A stretch of DNA of 18,610 nucleotides, taken from assembly GCA_900551225.1 (NCBI GenBank), contig URUZ01000052.1, positions 1 through 18,610 on the forward strand, read 5' to 3'. Source of the stretch: an uncultured Clostridium sp. GTDB taxonomy: Bacteria > Bacillota > Clostridia > Lachnospirales > Lachnospiraceae. The notes below the pieces were generated by a model. It was not told where the DNA came from. It was given only the letters and a program-made list of their open reading frames with translations, and searched no databases. Position numbers and translations under genes: made by a program. Within the stretch, counting starts at the first letter, position 1, and each line of letters opens with the position of its first letter. Positions 1-6,243 of this stretch are shown here, piece after piece.

Positions 1-41
1 TATTATAGAATATTTTACCAAATAAATTATTGATGTGTATT

Positions 42-626
42 TTAATATACACTTGCAATCAAGCTGGTGCACCACTCAATTCCCAACACGCCGCTGTCCA
101 GTGAAATATGGTAATTCGCAGCGCTGCCCCACTCCATATTCGTATAATACTGATAATAGGCTTTCCGGCGTTTATCCTTATCCTTCAGCCGCTTTTCCGG
201 CGAATCTTCACTCTCCCCATAAACCCGGACGATCCTCTCCGCCCGCTTTTCTAAATCCGCATGAATAAACACCTTCAGGCAGTCCGCCTCACCCCGCAGA
301 ACATAGTCGGCACACCGCCCGACGATCACACAGGGGCCTTCCTCAGCCAGCGACCGGATAACCCTGCTCTGCGCGGCCCACAGATAGTCCTGCATGGACA
401 GGCCCCTGTAATCCCTTCCCGAAAAAGCATTTGCCAGCCAGCTGCCATATGCCTCTAACTCGCCCTTCTCCTGAATGTATTCTTTGGCAAGGCCTGATTC
501 CTCGGAAATCTTTTCAATCAATTCCTGGTCATAGCACGGAATACCCAGACGCTCTGCCGCCTGTCTGCCGATTGTGCGCCCGCCGCTGCCAAACTCACGG
601 CTAATGGTAATAATTCTGCTGCTCAT
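42..626 (-). CDS. Cytidylate kinase-like family protein
   Basis: A 194-residue soluble protein of the cytidylate kinase-like family (P-loop NMP-kinase fold). The N-terminus ISREFGSGGRTIGR, followed by the 'LGIPCYDQELI' segment, is the family signature. The loop is GSGGRT, without the usual Walker A lysine, which is normal for this branch and separates it from true Cmk. The C-terminal part (about residues 125-165) is rich in Arg/Lys, like a lid region. Substrate and reaction are unknown; CMP kinase activity should not be assumed. The ATG overlaps the MATE stop codon (ATGA at 623-626), and its GGAGGGG ribosome site lies inside the end of the MATE gene, so the two are probably translationally coupled and share the attenuator upstream of MATE. 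The stop codon is TAA at 42-44. Family call is firm; function is not. Confidence 0.88.
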   Translation of the reverse strand: MSSRIITISREFGSGGRTIGRQAAERLGIPCYDQELIEKISEESGLAKEYIQEKGELEAYGSWLANAFSGRDYRGLSMQDYLWAAQSRVIRSLAEEGPCVIVGRCADYVLRGEADCLKVFIHADLEKRAERIVRVYGESEDSPEKRLKDKDKRRKAYYQYYTNMEWGSAANYHISLDSGVLGIEWCTSLIASVY

Positions 627-2029
627 AATAACCCCTCCGTTTTTCCCAATTCTCTATAAGTGTGTACAATTAAAAATGCAGTGATTAAAAATGTTAAAAT
701 GTCGGAAACCGGCATGGAATACAAGACGCCGTCCAGGCCGAAGAACCTTGGCAGCAACAGCGCAAAGCCCACGCCGAACACCACCTCCCTCAGAAGCGAC
801 AGAAGTGTGGAGGACAGCGCTTTTCCCAGGGACTGAAGATAGATAAAGGTCCCCTTGTTTACACAGGCCAGGATCATCATGCAGAGATAGATGCGGAAAG
901 ACTTCACCGCGAATTCCGTATAATAGCTGCTCTCATTGGCCGCGCCGAATATGGCGATCAGCCTGAGGGGGAACAGTTCAACAACCAGCAGCGCTGCCGC
1001 ACCCACCAGGGTCTCAGCCAGCAGCAGATGGGTAAACAGGCTCCTGGCCCGGTCATACCGCCTGGCCCCGATATTGTAGCCCACAACAGGGATACAGCCG
1101 GCCGCCATCCCGATTGCAACAGAGATCACAATCTGGAAGAATTTCATCACAATGCCCACCACTGCCATTGGGATCTGGGCATATTGCGGCTGCCCGAACA
1201 CAGAATCGGCCGCCCCGTATGTGCGGAGCATATTGTTAATGGCCGCCATGGCAGCTACAAGAGATATCTGTGACAGCAGGCTGCAGATCCCCAGGGGAAG
1301 GAACCTGGACATCAGTTCCGGGCTTATTGCAAAACTGCGTTTTGTCAGCCTGACGGCCTTCATATGAAGCAGGTACCACACCGATAATCCCGCGGTCAGC
1401 ATCTGTCCGATCACCGTTGCCACAGCCGCCCCCATCATACCCCATTTAAATATAAAGATAAAAACCGGGTCCAGGATCACATTGGCCACCGCCCCCAGCA
1501 CAGTGGACACCATGGCAAATTTAGGGCTTCCGTCAGAACGGATAATGGGGTTCATGGCCTGACCGAACATATAGAACGGTACCCCAAGGGAAATCCAGAA
1601 AAAGTATTCTTTGGACAAGGAAAATGTTTCTGCATTGACCCGCCCGCCGAACATAGTCAGGATCTGATCCTGAAAAATCAAATAGGCCGCTGCCAGAATC
1701 ACACTGAAAACCACACACAGCATAATGGAGTTTCCGATGCTCCTGTGGGCATCTTCCTTTTGATTCGCGCCAAGGCAGATGCTGACAAAGGCGCAGCAGC
1801 CGTCGCCAATGAGGACAGCAAGGGCAAGGGCCACAACCGTCATGGGGAACACCACAGTGTTGGCCGCATTGCCGTATGAACCCAGATAAGCTGCATTTGC
1901 AATGAAGATCTGGTCAACAATGTTGTACAATGCGGCGACCAGAAGTGAGATGACGCAGGGAAGCGCATACTTGCGCATCAGGCTGCCTACGCTCTCAGTT
2001 TCCAAAAAAGAATTCGATTTTTGATCCAT
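623..2029 (-). CDS. MATE family efflux transporter (MepA-like)
   Basis: A 468-residue integral membrane protein of the multidrug and toxic compound extrusion family, normal in length (about 450-470). It has about 12 hydrophobic segments in two homologous halves joined near residue 235. The first half starts with the typical 'MRKYALPCVISLLVAALYN' stretch, followed by VDQIFIA, and contains the NPIIRSDGSPKFAM loop. The second half contains GMAAGCIPVVGYNIGARRYDRA. Such proteins export cationic drugs or metabolites using a Na+ or H+ gradient; the substrate cannot be read from sequence. The start is chosen from an AAGGAGGT ribosome site (plus-strand 2039-2046), 9 bases before ATG. An intrinsic terminator ends just 5' of that site, and a leader peptide lies further upstream, so expression is probably controlled by attenuation. 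The downstream kinase-like gene overlaps by 4 bases. Confidence 0.95.
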   Translation of the reverse strand: MDQKSNSFLETESVGSLMRKYALPCVISLLVAALYNIVDQIFIANAAYLGSYGNAANTVVFPMTVVALALAVLIGDGCCAFVSICLGANQKEDAHRSIGNSIMLCVVFSVILAAAYLIFQDQILTMFGGRVNAETFSLSKEYFFWISLGVPFYMFGQAMNPIIRSDGSPKFAMVSTVLGAVANVILDPVFIFIFKWGMMGAAVATVIGQMLTAGLSVWYLLHMKAVRLTKRSFAISPELMSRFLPLGICSLLSQISLVAAMAAINNMLRTYGAADSVFGQPQYAQIPMAVVGIVMKFFQIVISVAIGMAAGCIPVVGYNIGARRYDRARSLFTHLLLAETLVGAAALLVVELFPLRLIAIFGAANESSYYTEFAVKSFRIYLCMMILACVNKGTFIYLQSLGKALSSTLLSLLREVVFGVGFALLLPRFFGLDGVLYSMPVSDILTFLITAFLIVHTYRELGKTEGLL

Positions 2030-2052
2030 TTTAATAATACCTCCTTATAAAT

Positions 2053-2103
2053 AAAAAAAGTGCGTGTAAAGTAAAGCTGGATTTACGCTTTACGCTACAC
2101 GCA
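2053..2103 (-). terminator. Intrinsic terminator/attenuator before MATE gene
   Basis: On the minus strand, arm TGCGTGTAGCGTAAAGC (2103-2087) pairs with GCTTTACTTTACACGCA (2077-2061) around a 9-nt loop (2086-2078). There is one U-U-type mismatch position (C opposite U) and one G-U wobble. One C and then seven U residues follow (2059-2053), the classic intrinsic terminator form. It sits only 6 bases before the MATE ribosome site and downstream of the promoter at 2232-2260, so it can only act as a conditional terminator of the MATE operon. Its 5' arm includes the last two codons and the stop codon of the leader peptide, so a ribosome held there would block the stem. Confidence 0.88.
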
Positions 2104-2148
2104 TTGGTTCAAATATTCTCCCGGGCAACGGGAATTATATGCCCTCAT
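2095..2148 (-). CDS. 17-residue leader peptide of the MATE operon
   Basis: ATG at 2148-2146 opens a 17-codon frame ending in TAG (2097-2095): MRAYNSRCPGEYLNQCV. It is preceded by GGAGGTGA (plus-strand 2154-2161), a perfect anti-SD match 5 bases from the ATG, stronger than most sites in the window. The last two codons and the stop codon form the outer 5' arm of the terminator at 2053-2103. A small 5-bp stem (2119-2123 with 2129-2133) lies inside the frame. By analogy with known leader peptides such as BmrB (bmrCD) and the leaders of erm and tet(M), a drug-stalled ribosome would prevent terminator formation. Which drug or amino acid is sensed is unknown. No conserved family is recognised, and translation is inferred from the ribosome site only. 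Confidence 0.75.
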   Translation of the reverse strand: MRAYNSRCPGEYLNQCV

Positions 2149-2175
2149 TCCGCTCACCTCCCTGGTTCCGGACAT

Positions 2176-2222
2176 AAAAACGAGCAGCCTTCAACTGGAT
2201 TTATGCAGTGAAGGCTACTCGT
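2176..2222 (-). terminator. 5' leader hairpin with U-run
   Basis: On the minus strand ACGAGTAGCCTTCA (2222-2209) pairs over 14 bp with TGAAGGCTGCTCGT (2193-2180). One G-U wobble holds on the minus-strand RNA but would be a C-A mismatch on the plus strand, which favours function in the minus direction. The loop is 15 nt, and the stem runs into UUUUU (2180-2176). It begins about 3 bases after the predicted transcription start of the MATE operon. It may be a first attenuator, a 5' stabilising stem, and also the terminator of the CoA-disulfide reductase gene ending at 2264. Confidence 0.7.
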
Positions 2223-2231
2223 CTGTGAATC

Positions 2232-2260
2232 ATTATAAAGCCGGAAAAAATTTTTGTCAA
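2232..2260 (-). promoter_or_regulatory. Consensus sigma-A promoter for leader-MATE-kinase operon
   Basis: On the minus strand there is TTGACA (2260-2255), a 17-base spacer, then TATAAT (2237-2232): a perfect match to the housekeeping consensus at optimal spacing. The -35 box begins 3 bases after the TAA stop (2266-2264) of the preceding gene. The predicted start of transcription is near 2225, giving a leader of about 195 nt before the MATE ATG. A promoter this strong over a leader with two terminator-like hairpins suggests control after initiation. Confidence 0.9.
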
Positions 2261-2263
2261 GAT

Positions 2264-3970
2264 TTAATCGGAACCGATTGCCACCCCGCAGGCATGTCTG
2301 GGCACCTCATCAAACTCCCTGTCACTCAGAATATGCTGGTAGAACCTGTATCCGCCGGAGAAATTCCGGCAGTCAAATCCATTACCCGCCAGAATCCGGC
2401 AGGCCAGATAGCTGCGCAGTCCGCTGTGGCAGTTGACATAAATCGTTTTCCCTGTATCCAGCCGGTCCAGGTGCTGCCGCAGCTCATCCACCGGAATATT
2501 AACCGCACCCGGAAAATGCCCTCTCTGGAACTCGGAAGGTGTTCTCACATCCAGGAACACGGTCCCCGGCTTCCGCTGCAGATTTTCCAAATCTTTCCAA
2601 CCAAACTGTTTCACCAGGCCGCTTCTAATATTTTCAATGACAAACCCAGCCATGTTCACCGGGTCCTTGGCCGAGGAATAAGGCGGAGCGTAGGCCAGAT
2701 CCAGCTCCTCCAGATCTGCCCCTGTCATTCCTGCGCGGATGGCGGCGGCCAGCACGTCTATGCGCTTGTCGACCCCTTCAAACCCTACGATCTGAGCGCC
2801 CAGAATCCGTCCGTTCTCCGGGTTAAACAGCGTTTTGATGGTCATATCCGTGGCCCCGGGATAGTAGGTGGCATGGGAAGGGGAGTAGGTGACCACAGAC
2901 TCCCAGGGAATTCCCGCCTCCTCAGCGGCCCGCTCGTTAAGGCCCGTGGCTGCCGCAGTCAGTTCAAAGAGGCGGATGATGGAAGAGCCCTGCGCCCCGT
3001 CAAACCGGCTGTCCCTGCCGCAGATATTGTCCGCGGCAATCCGGCCCTGCTTGTTGGCCGGGCCGGCCAGGGACACCAGAGTCCTCTGCCCGGACACAAA
3101 GTGGCGGATCTCCACCGCATCGCCCACGGCGTACACATCAGGGGCCGAGGTCTCCATCTTGTCATTGACCACGACCGCTCCCTTGATTCCCAGCTCCAGC
3201 CCTGCCTCTGCCGCCAGATGAGTCTCAGGCACAACGCCGATGGCCATGACCACCAGGTCCGCGCCCACCGGCTCCTGGCCTTCCAGCATGGTCCACACCT
3301 GCCCGTCCCTCTCCTCAAAACCGGTCACAGTCTGGCTCAGACGCAGGTCCAGCAGCTCCCGCTGCCGCAGGTATCCGTGAAGCTGGCTGGCCATATCATA
3401 GTCCAGGGGCGTCATGACCTGGGGGTCCTTCTGCAGCAGCACAGTGGGGATTCCCGCCCCCACCAGGTTCTCCGCCGTCTCCAGCCCGATAAAGCCTCCG
3501 CCCACAACCACAGCCCGTCTGGGTTTCTGCTCCTCCACCACCCGGCGGATCTCTAAGGTGTCCTCCACCGTGCGCAGCGTGAAGATGCGGCTGCTGTCAA
3601 TCCCCGGGAAATTCGGCCGGATGGCCTTTGCGCCTGGGGACAGAATCAGCTTATCATAGGTTTCACTGTACTGGCTTCCATCCTCCAGCCGCCGGACCGT
3701 CACTGTTTTTGCCTCAGTATCAATGGCCACGGCTTCATTTCTCAGGCGCACTTCTATGCCAAACCGCCGCATGAAGCTCTCCCTGGTCTGCAGTGCCAGC
3801 GCCCGTTTATCTTCAATCACTCCGCCGATATAGTAAGGCAGGCCGCAGTTGGCATAGGACACGAAGCCGCTGCGCTCTAATATAATAATCTCTGCATGTT
3901 CATCCAGGCGCCGGAGCCTGGCCGCTGCTGTGGCGCCGCCCGCCACGCCTCCTATGATAACAACCTTCAT
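2264..3970 (-). CDS. CoA-disulfide reductase / NADH oxidase with C-terminal rhodanese domain
   Basis: A 568-residue flavoprotein. Residues 1-450 are a pyridine-nucleotide-disulfide oxidoreductase: FAD-binding GGVAGGATAAARLRR at 7-21, the single redox cysteine C42 in SYANCGLPY, NAD(P)-binding VVGGGFIGLETAENL at about 155-169, the second FAD motif 'VYAVGDAVE' at about 279-287, and the dimerisation domain with YAPPYSSAKDP. Residues 455-550 are a rhodanese domain with catalytic C514 in NCHSGLRSY. This CoADR-RHD architecture is known to reduce CoA disulfides or CoA/cysteine persulfides with NAD(P)H (for example Bacillus anthracis CoADR-RHD and Shewanella loihica Npsr). Ribosome site GGAGG lies 9 bases before ATG. 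The gene is divergent from a D-cysteine desulfhydrase-family gene, consistent with sulfane-sulfur handling. It is in the cytoplasm. The exact substrate (disulfide, persulfide or O2) is not resolved. Confidence 0.93.
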   Translation of the reverse strand: MKVVIIGGVAGGATAAARLRRLDEHAEIIILERSGFVSYANCGLPYYIGGVIEDKRALALQTRESFMRRFGIEVRLRNEAVAIDTEAKTVTVRRLEDGSQYSETYDKLILSPGAKAIRPNFPGIDSSRIFTLRTVEDTLEIRRVVEEQKPRRAVVVGGGFIGLETAENLVGAGIPTVLLQKDPQVMTPLDYDMASQLHGYLRQRELLDLRLSQTVTGFEERDGQVWTMLEGQEPVGADLVVMAIGVVPETHLAAEAGLELGIKGAVVVNDKMETSAPDVYAVGDAVEIRHFVSGQRTLVSLAGPANKQGRIAADNICGRDSRFDGAQGSSIIRLFELTAAATGLNERAAEEAGIPWESVVTYSPSHATYYPGATDMTIKTLFNPENGRILGAQIVGFEGVDKRIDVLAAAIRAGMTGADLEELDLAYAPPYSSAKDPVNMAGFVIENIRSGLVKQFGWKDLENLQRKPGTVFLDVRTPSEFQRGHFPGAVNIPVDELRQHLDRLDTGKTIYVNCHSGLRSYLACRILAGNGFDCRNFSGGYRFYQHILSDREFDEVPRHACGVAIGSD

Positions 3971-4009
3971 ATATTCTGACCTCCGTATGTTTGTTTTATG
4001 GATGTGGCT

Positions 4010-4038
4010 ATTATATCCGTCTGGTGCTTTGTTTTCAG
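4010..4038 (-). promoter_or_regulatory. Putative promoter of the CoA-disulfide reductase gene
   Basis: On the minus strand CTGAAA (4038-4033), 17 bases, then TATAAT (4015-4010). The -10 box is perfect; the -35 matches 4 of 6. Its -35 box touches the palindrome at 4038-4050. Start of transcription is expected near 4003, about 32 bases before the ATG. Confidence 0.6.
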
Positions 4039-4050
4039 TAACCAGGTTAC
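4038..4050. promoter_or_regulatory. Palindromic operator candidate GTAACC-A-GGTTAC
   Basis: A perfect 6-bp inverted repeat with one central base. It abuts the minus-strand -35 (4033-4038) and overlaps the plus-strand -35 (4047-4052). This is the position expected for a dimeric repressor or activator serving both divergent genes. The form is like sites of small winged-helix regulators (MarR/HxlR type), but no such gene is in the window and the regulator is unknown. The AraC protein at 5231 is a weaker candidate, because AraC sites are usually direct repeats. Confidence 0.5.
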
Positions 4051-4075
4051 AAAGAACTTAAAAATGTGTTATTCT
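4047..4075 (+). promoter_or_regulatory. Putative promoter of the D-cysteine desulfhydrase-family gene
   Basis: TTACAA (4047-4052), 17 bases, TATTCT (4070-4075). The match is moderate (5/6 and 4/6), but the spacing is optimal. It lies back to back with the minus-strand promoter, and the palindrome overlaps its -35 box. An alternative AT-rich -10 (TATACA, about 4096) has no good -35. Confidence 0.4.
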
Positions 4076-4137
4076 TAATACAGTACAGACCGACCATATA
4101 CAATACAATCTGACCACGGGAAAGGGGATTACATCAC

Positions 4138-5196
4138 ATGGAACATGTATCTGAAGCAAAAGCGGGACTTGCACGGCTGGGGAAGCTGAACCTGGGCTTT
4201 TATCCCACGCCGCTGCACAAACTGGAACGGATTTCCCAGGATTATGGAATCAGTCTCTATATGAAACGGGAGGACTTCTCCGGCATGACACTGTTCGGGG
4301 GCAACAAGATACGGAAGCTGGAATACCTGCTGGCGGACGCCAAACGCCGGGGCTGCGACACAGTGGTCACCTACGGCGCCACCCAGTCCAACCATGCCAT
4401 GGAGACAGTTACCGCGGCCAGGAAATGCGGCTTAAAGCCAGTGCTGTTCCTGGCAGCCATCGTGACGCCCGATGAGAAGGACGTCAGGGCCAACCTGCTG
4501 CTGGATACCATTTTAGGGGCTGAGATCCACATCATCCCCGCAGAGGGGCGCAGCACCAAACAGACCATGGCAGATGCTGCCCCGGAGATCAGCCGGTACA
4601 TAGAGAGCCTTGAGCGCCAGGGCCACAGGGTGTGCGATATTCCCATCGGCGGTTCCACGCCATACGGCGCCAGCGGATTTGCGGACGCTTATATTGAGAC
4701 AATGGAACAGGCGGAGTCCATGGGCTTAAAACCGGATTATCTCTTCACCGCCACGGGCAGCGGCGGCACCCTGGCCGGGCTCTGCGCAGGGAAGGCCATG
4801 ACCCATGACCGGACAGACATTGTGGCAGTGCTGGTGGGGCCAAAGGACGGCGCTTACCAGAGCCAGGTGACAGACCTGGCAGACCGGACCCTGGCCCTGC
4901 TGGGGGCCAAAGAGAAGGCCTGCCCGGACATGTTCCGGATCACCGCGGACTACATCGGCCCGGGCTATGAGAAGCCGGACAGCGCCGCCAATGACGACAT
5001 CCGGTACCTGGCCAGGGCCGAGGGCATTTTCACCGATCCGGTGTACTCAGGCAAGAGCTTCCACGGCATGATGGAGTATATCCGCTCAGGAGCCGTCCCC
5101 AAGGGCAGCACTGTGATCTTCCTGCACACAGGCGGAGCTACCGCCCTGTTCTCCGAATCGGAGATCGTGGGAGACCTGAATACGCTGAAGGAGTAG
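4138..5196 (+). CDS. D-cysteine desulfhydrase / ACC deaminase family PLP enzyme
   Basis: A 352-residue fold-type II PLP enzyme. Signatures in order: YPTPLHKLERIS (22-33), YMKREDFSGM (41-50), the PLP lysine K57 in FGGNKIRKLEYL, YGATQSNHAMETV (about 79-91), and the phosphate-binding glycine loop ATGSGGTLAGL near residue 200. The C-terminal HTGG motif is also present. Family members break D-cysteine to pyruvate, H2S and ammonia, or deaminate 1-aminocyclopropane-1-carboxylate. Divergence from a persulfide/CoA-disulfide reductase makes a sulfur substrate more likely, but this is inference. It is slightly longer than typical DcyD (about 330). The ribosome site is GAAAGGGG, about 10 bases before ATG. 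The AraC gene follows after 34 bases, so co-transcription is likely. Confidence 0.85.
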   Translation: MEHVSEAKAGLARLGKLNLGFYPTPLHKLERISQDYGISLYMKREDFSGMTLFGGNKIRKLEYLLADAKRRGCDTVVTYGATQSNHAMETVTAARKCGLKPVLFLAAIVTPDEKDVRANLLLDTILGAEIHIIPAEGRSTKQTMADAAPEISRYIESLERQGHRVCDIPIGGSTPYGASGFADAYIETMEQAESMGLKPDYLFTATGSGGTLAGLCAGKAMTHDRTDIVAVLVGPKDGAYQSQVTDLADRTLALLGAKEKACPDMFRITADYIGPGYEKPDSAANDDIRYLARAEGIFTDPVYSGKSFHGMMEYIRSGAVPKGSTVIFLHTGGATALFSESEIVGDLNTLKE

Positions 5197-5230
5197 TAAA
5201 CGTCCATGGACAGAGGGAAAGGAGCCGCCT

Positions 5231-6154
5231 GTGAAGAAGATCCACCGCATTGAATTTAAGAACGACCAGAAGGAAGAGCTTCTGCCCGGGTACTCCCCTG
5301 ACTTCCCCTACATCGCCTCCCTGGTAGATACGGACCAGTCCACAAGCGAACTGACGCCCTGGCACTGGCACCGGGAGGTGGAGCTGTTCTATATTGTACA
5401 TGGGACTCTGGAGTATTACACCCCCAGGGGAAGGGTTCTGTTTCCCGCGGGTTACGGAGGACTGGTCAACTCCAACGTACTCCATATGACGCGGCCCGCA
5501 GGCAGCACAAACTGTGTCAACATGCTGCACATCTTTGACCCGGTGCTGGTCAGCGGCGGCGTCCACAGCCGCATCGACCAGAAGTATGTGGCTCCCCTGA
5601 CCACCAGCACCCAGCTGGAGCTGATTATGCTGAGCCCTGACCAGGCGGAGCATTGTCCGCTGCTGGAACTCCTGCGCCAGTCCTTTTTGCTGTCCGAGGA
5701 AGAGTATGCCTATGAGATCCGGCTGCGCTCCATCCTCTCCCAGATCTGGTGCGGGCTGCTGGACATATCCCGGCCGCTCCTCAATACCGGGAATCAGGAG
5801 AACCAGCGGTCTGATGAGAAGGTGAAGCTGATGCTGGCTTACATCCGGGACCATTACCAGGAGCGGCTGTCCGTATCCGCCATTGCGGCCTCCGCTTTTA
5901 TCAGCGAGCGCGAGTGCTACCGGGCCTTTAAATCCACGCTGCACACCACCCCTCTGGAGTATTTGAAATGCTGCCGTCTCCAGGCTGCATGCCAGCTGCT
6001 GGCGGACGGCAATGATCCGGTCACCTTCATCAGCAGCAGCTGCGGCCTGGGCAGCAGCAGCTATTTTGGTAAGACCTTCCGCAGCCAGATGGGCTGCACC
6101 CCCCTGGAGTATCGCAGGAGATGGCAGGATCGTAATATAAACAGGCGGAATTAA
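5231..6154 (+). CDS. AraC family transcriptional regulator with N-terminal cupin
   Basis: A 307-residue cytoplasmic regulator. The N-terminal half is a cupin-like sensor domain: PWHWHREVELFYIVHG at about 43-58, then a glycine/proline turn and NSNVLHM near 80-86. The C-terminal 105 residues form the two-helix-turn-helix AraC DNA-binding domain. The first HTH is near 213-234 (LSVSAIAASAFISERECYR) and the second near 262-290, ending in the family signature SYFGKTFRSQMGCTPLEYRRR (277-297). The start is GTG, supported by AAAGGAG 6 bases upstream; no better ATG is present. It probably shares a transcript with the PLP enzyme gene and may regulate it in response to that enzyme's substrate. The ligand is unknown. 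Confidence 0.92.
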   Translation: MKKIHRIEFKNDQKEELLPGYSPDFPYIASLVDTDQSTSELTPWHWHREVELFYIVHGTLEYYTPRGRVLFPAGYGGLVNSNVLHMTRPAGSTNCVNMLHIFDPVLVSGGVHSRIDQKYVAPLTTSTQLELIMLSPDQAEHCPLLELLRQSFLLSEEEYAYEIRLRSILSQIWCGLLDISRPLLNTGNQENQRSDEKVKLMLAYIRDHYQERLSVSAIAASAFISERECYRAFKSTLHTTPLEYLKCCRLQAACQLLADGNDPVTFISSSCGLGSSSYFGKTFRSQMGCTPLEYRRRWQDRNINRRN

Positions 6155-6179
6155 TATATTTTACAGCATAAAACTGCAC

Positions 6180-6185
6180 TATAAT
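6180..6185 (+). promoter_or_regulatory. Possible -10 box for the 79-residue gene
   Basis: A perfect TATAAT in the AT-rich gap after the AraC gene. No convincing -35 lies at 16-18 bases; a TTTACA (6160-6165) is too close at 14 bases. If used, transcription would begin near 6192, inside the first arm of the inverted repeat at 6185-6243. An activator-dependent promoter is possible. Confidence 0.35.
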
Positions 6186-6243
6186 GATATCCACAAGAGC
6201 AACATAATCCCACGGGGTTATACACAAAAAGGAGTGGATATCA
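6185..6243 (+). repeat. 10-bp inverted repeat framing the ribosome site
   Basis: TGATATCCAC (6185-6194) is perfectly complementary to GTGGATATCA (6234-6243). The second arm starts at the last base of the GGAG ribosome site (6231-6234) and ends on the A of the ATG. Between them is a smaller 7-bp stem, ATAATCC (6204-6210) with GGGTTAT (6215-6221), with one U-G wobble and a CACG loop. If transcribed from upstream, the RNA could fold so that the start codon is closed. If transcription begins at about 6192, the arms act only as DNA sites. Either reading is inference; the repeat itself is seen. Confidence 0.6.

Noticed and set aside
35..52. GTGTAT/ATACAC inverted repeat at the end of the kinase-like gene as a terminator
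   Set aside because: The stem has only six mostly A-T pairs, it overlaps the stop codon, and no U-run follows on the minus strand. A real terminator may lie outside the window.
2225..3556. Long plus-strand frame (443 codons) opposite the CoA-disulfide reductase gene
   Set aside because: Its product is rich in His, Arg, Pro and Gln with no family features, and it lies antisense to a clearly real gene. It is a shadow of that gene's codon bias.
5138..5944. Minus-strand frame (268 codons) opposite the AraC gene
   Set aside because: It is antisense to a well-supported AraC regulator, and its low-complexity product has no recognisable domain or ribosome site.
6234..6236. In-frame GTG at 6234 as the start of the small protein
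   Set aside because: It overlaps the GGAG ribosome site itself; the ATG at 6243 has correct spacing.
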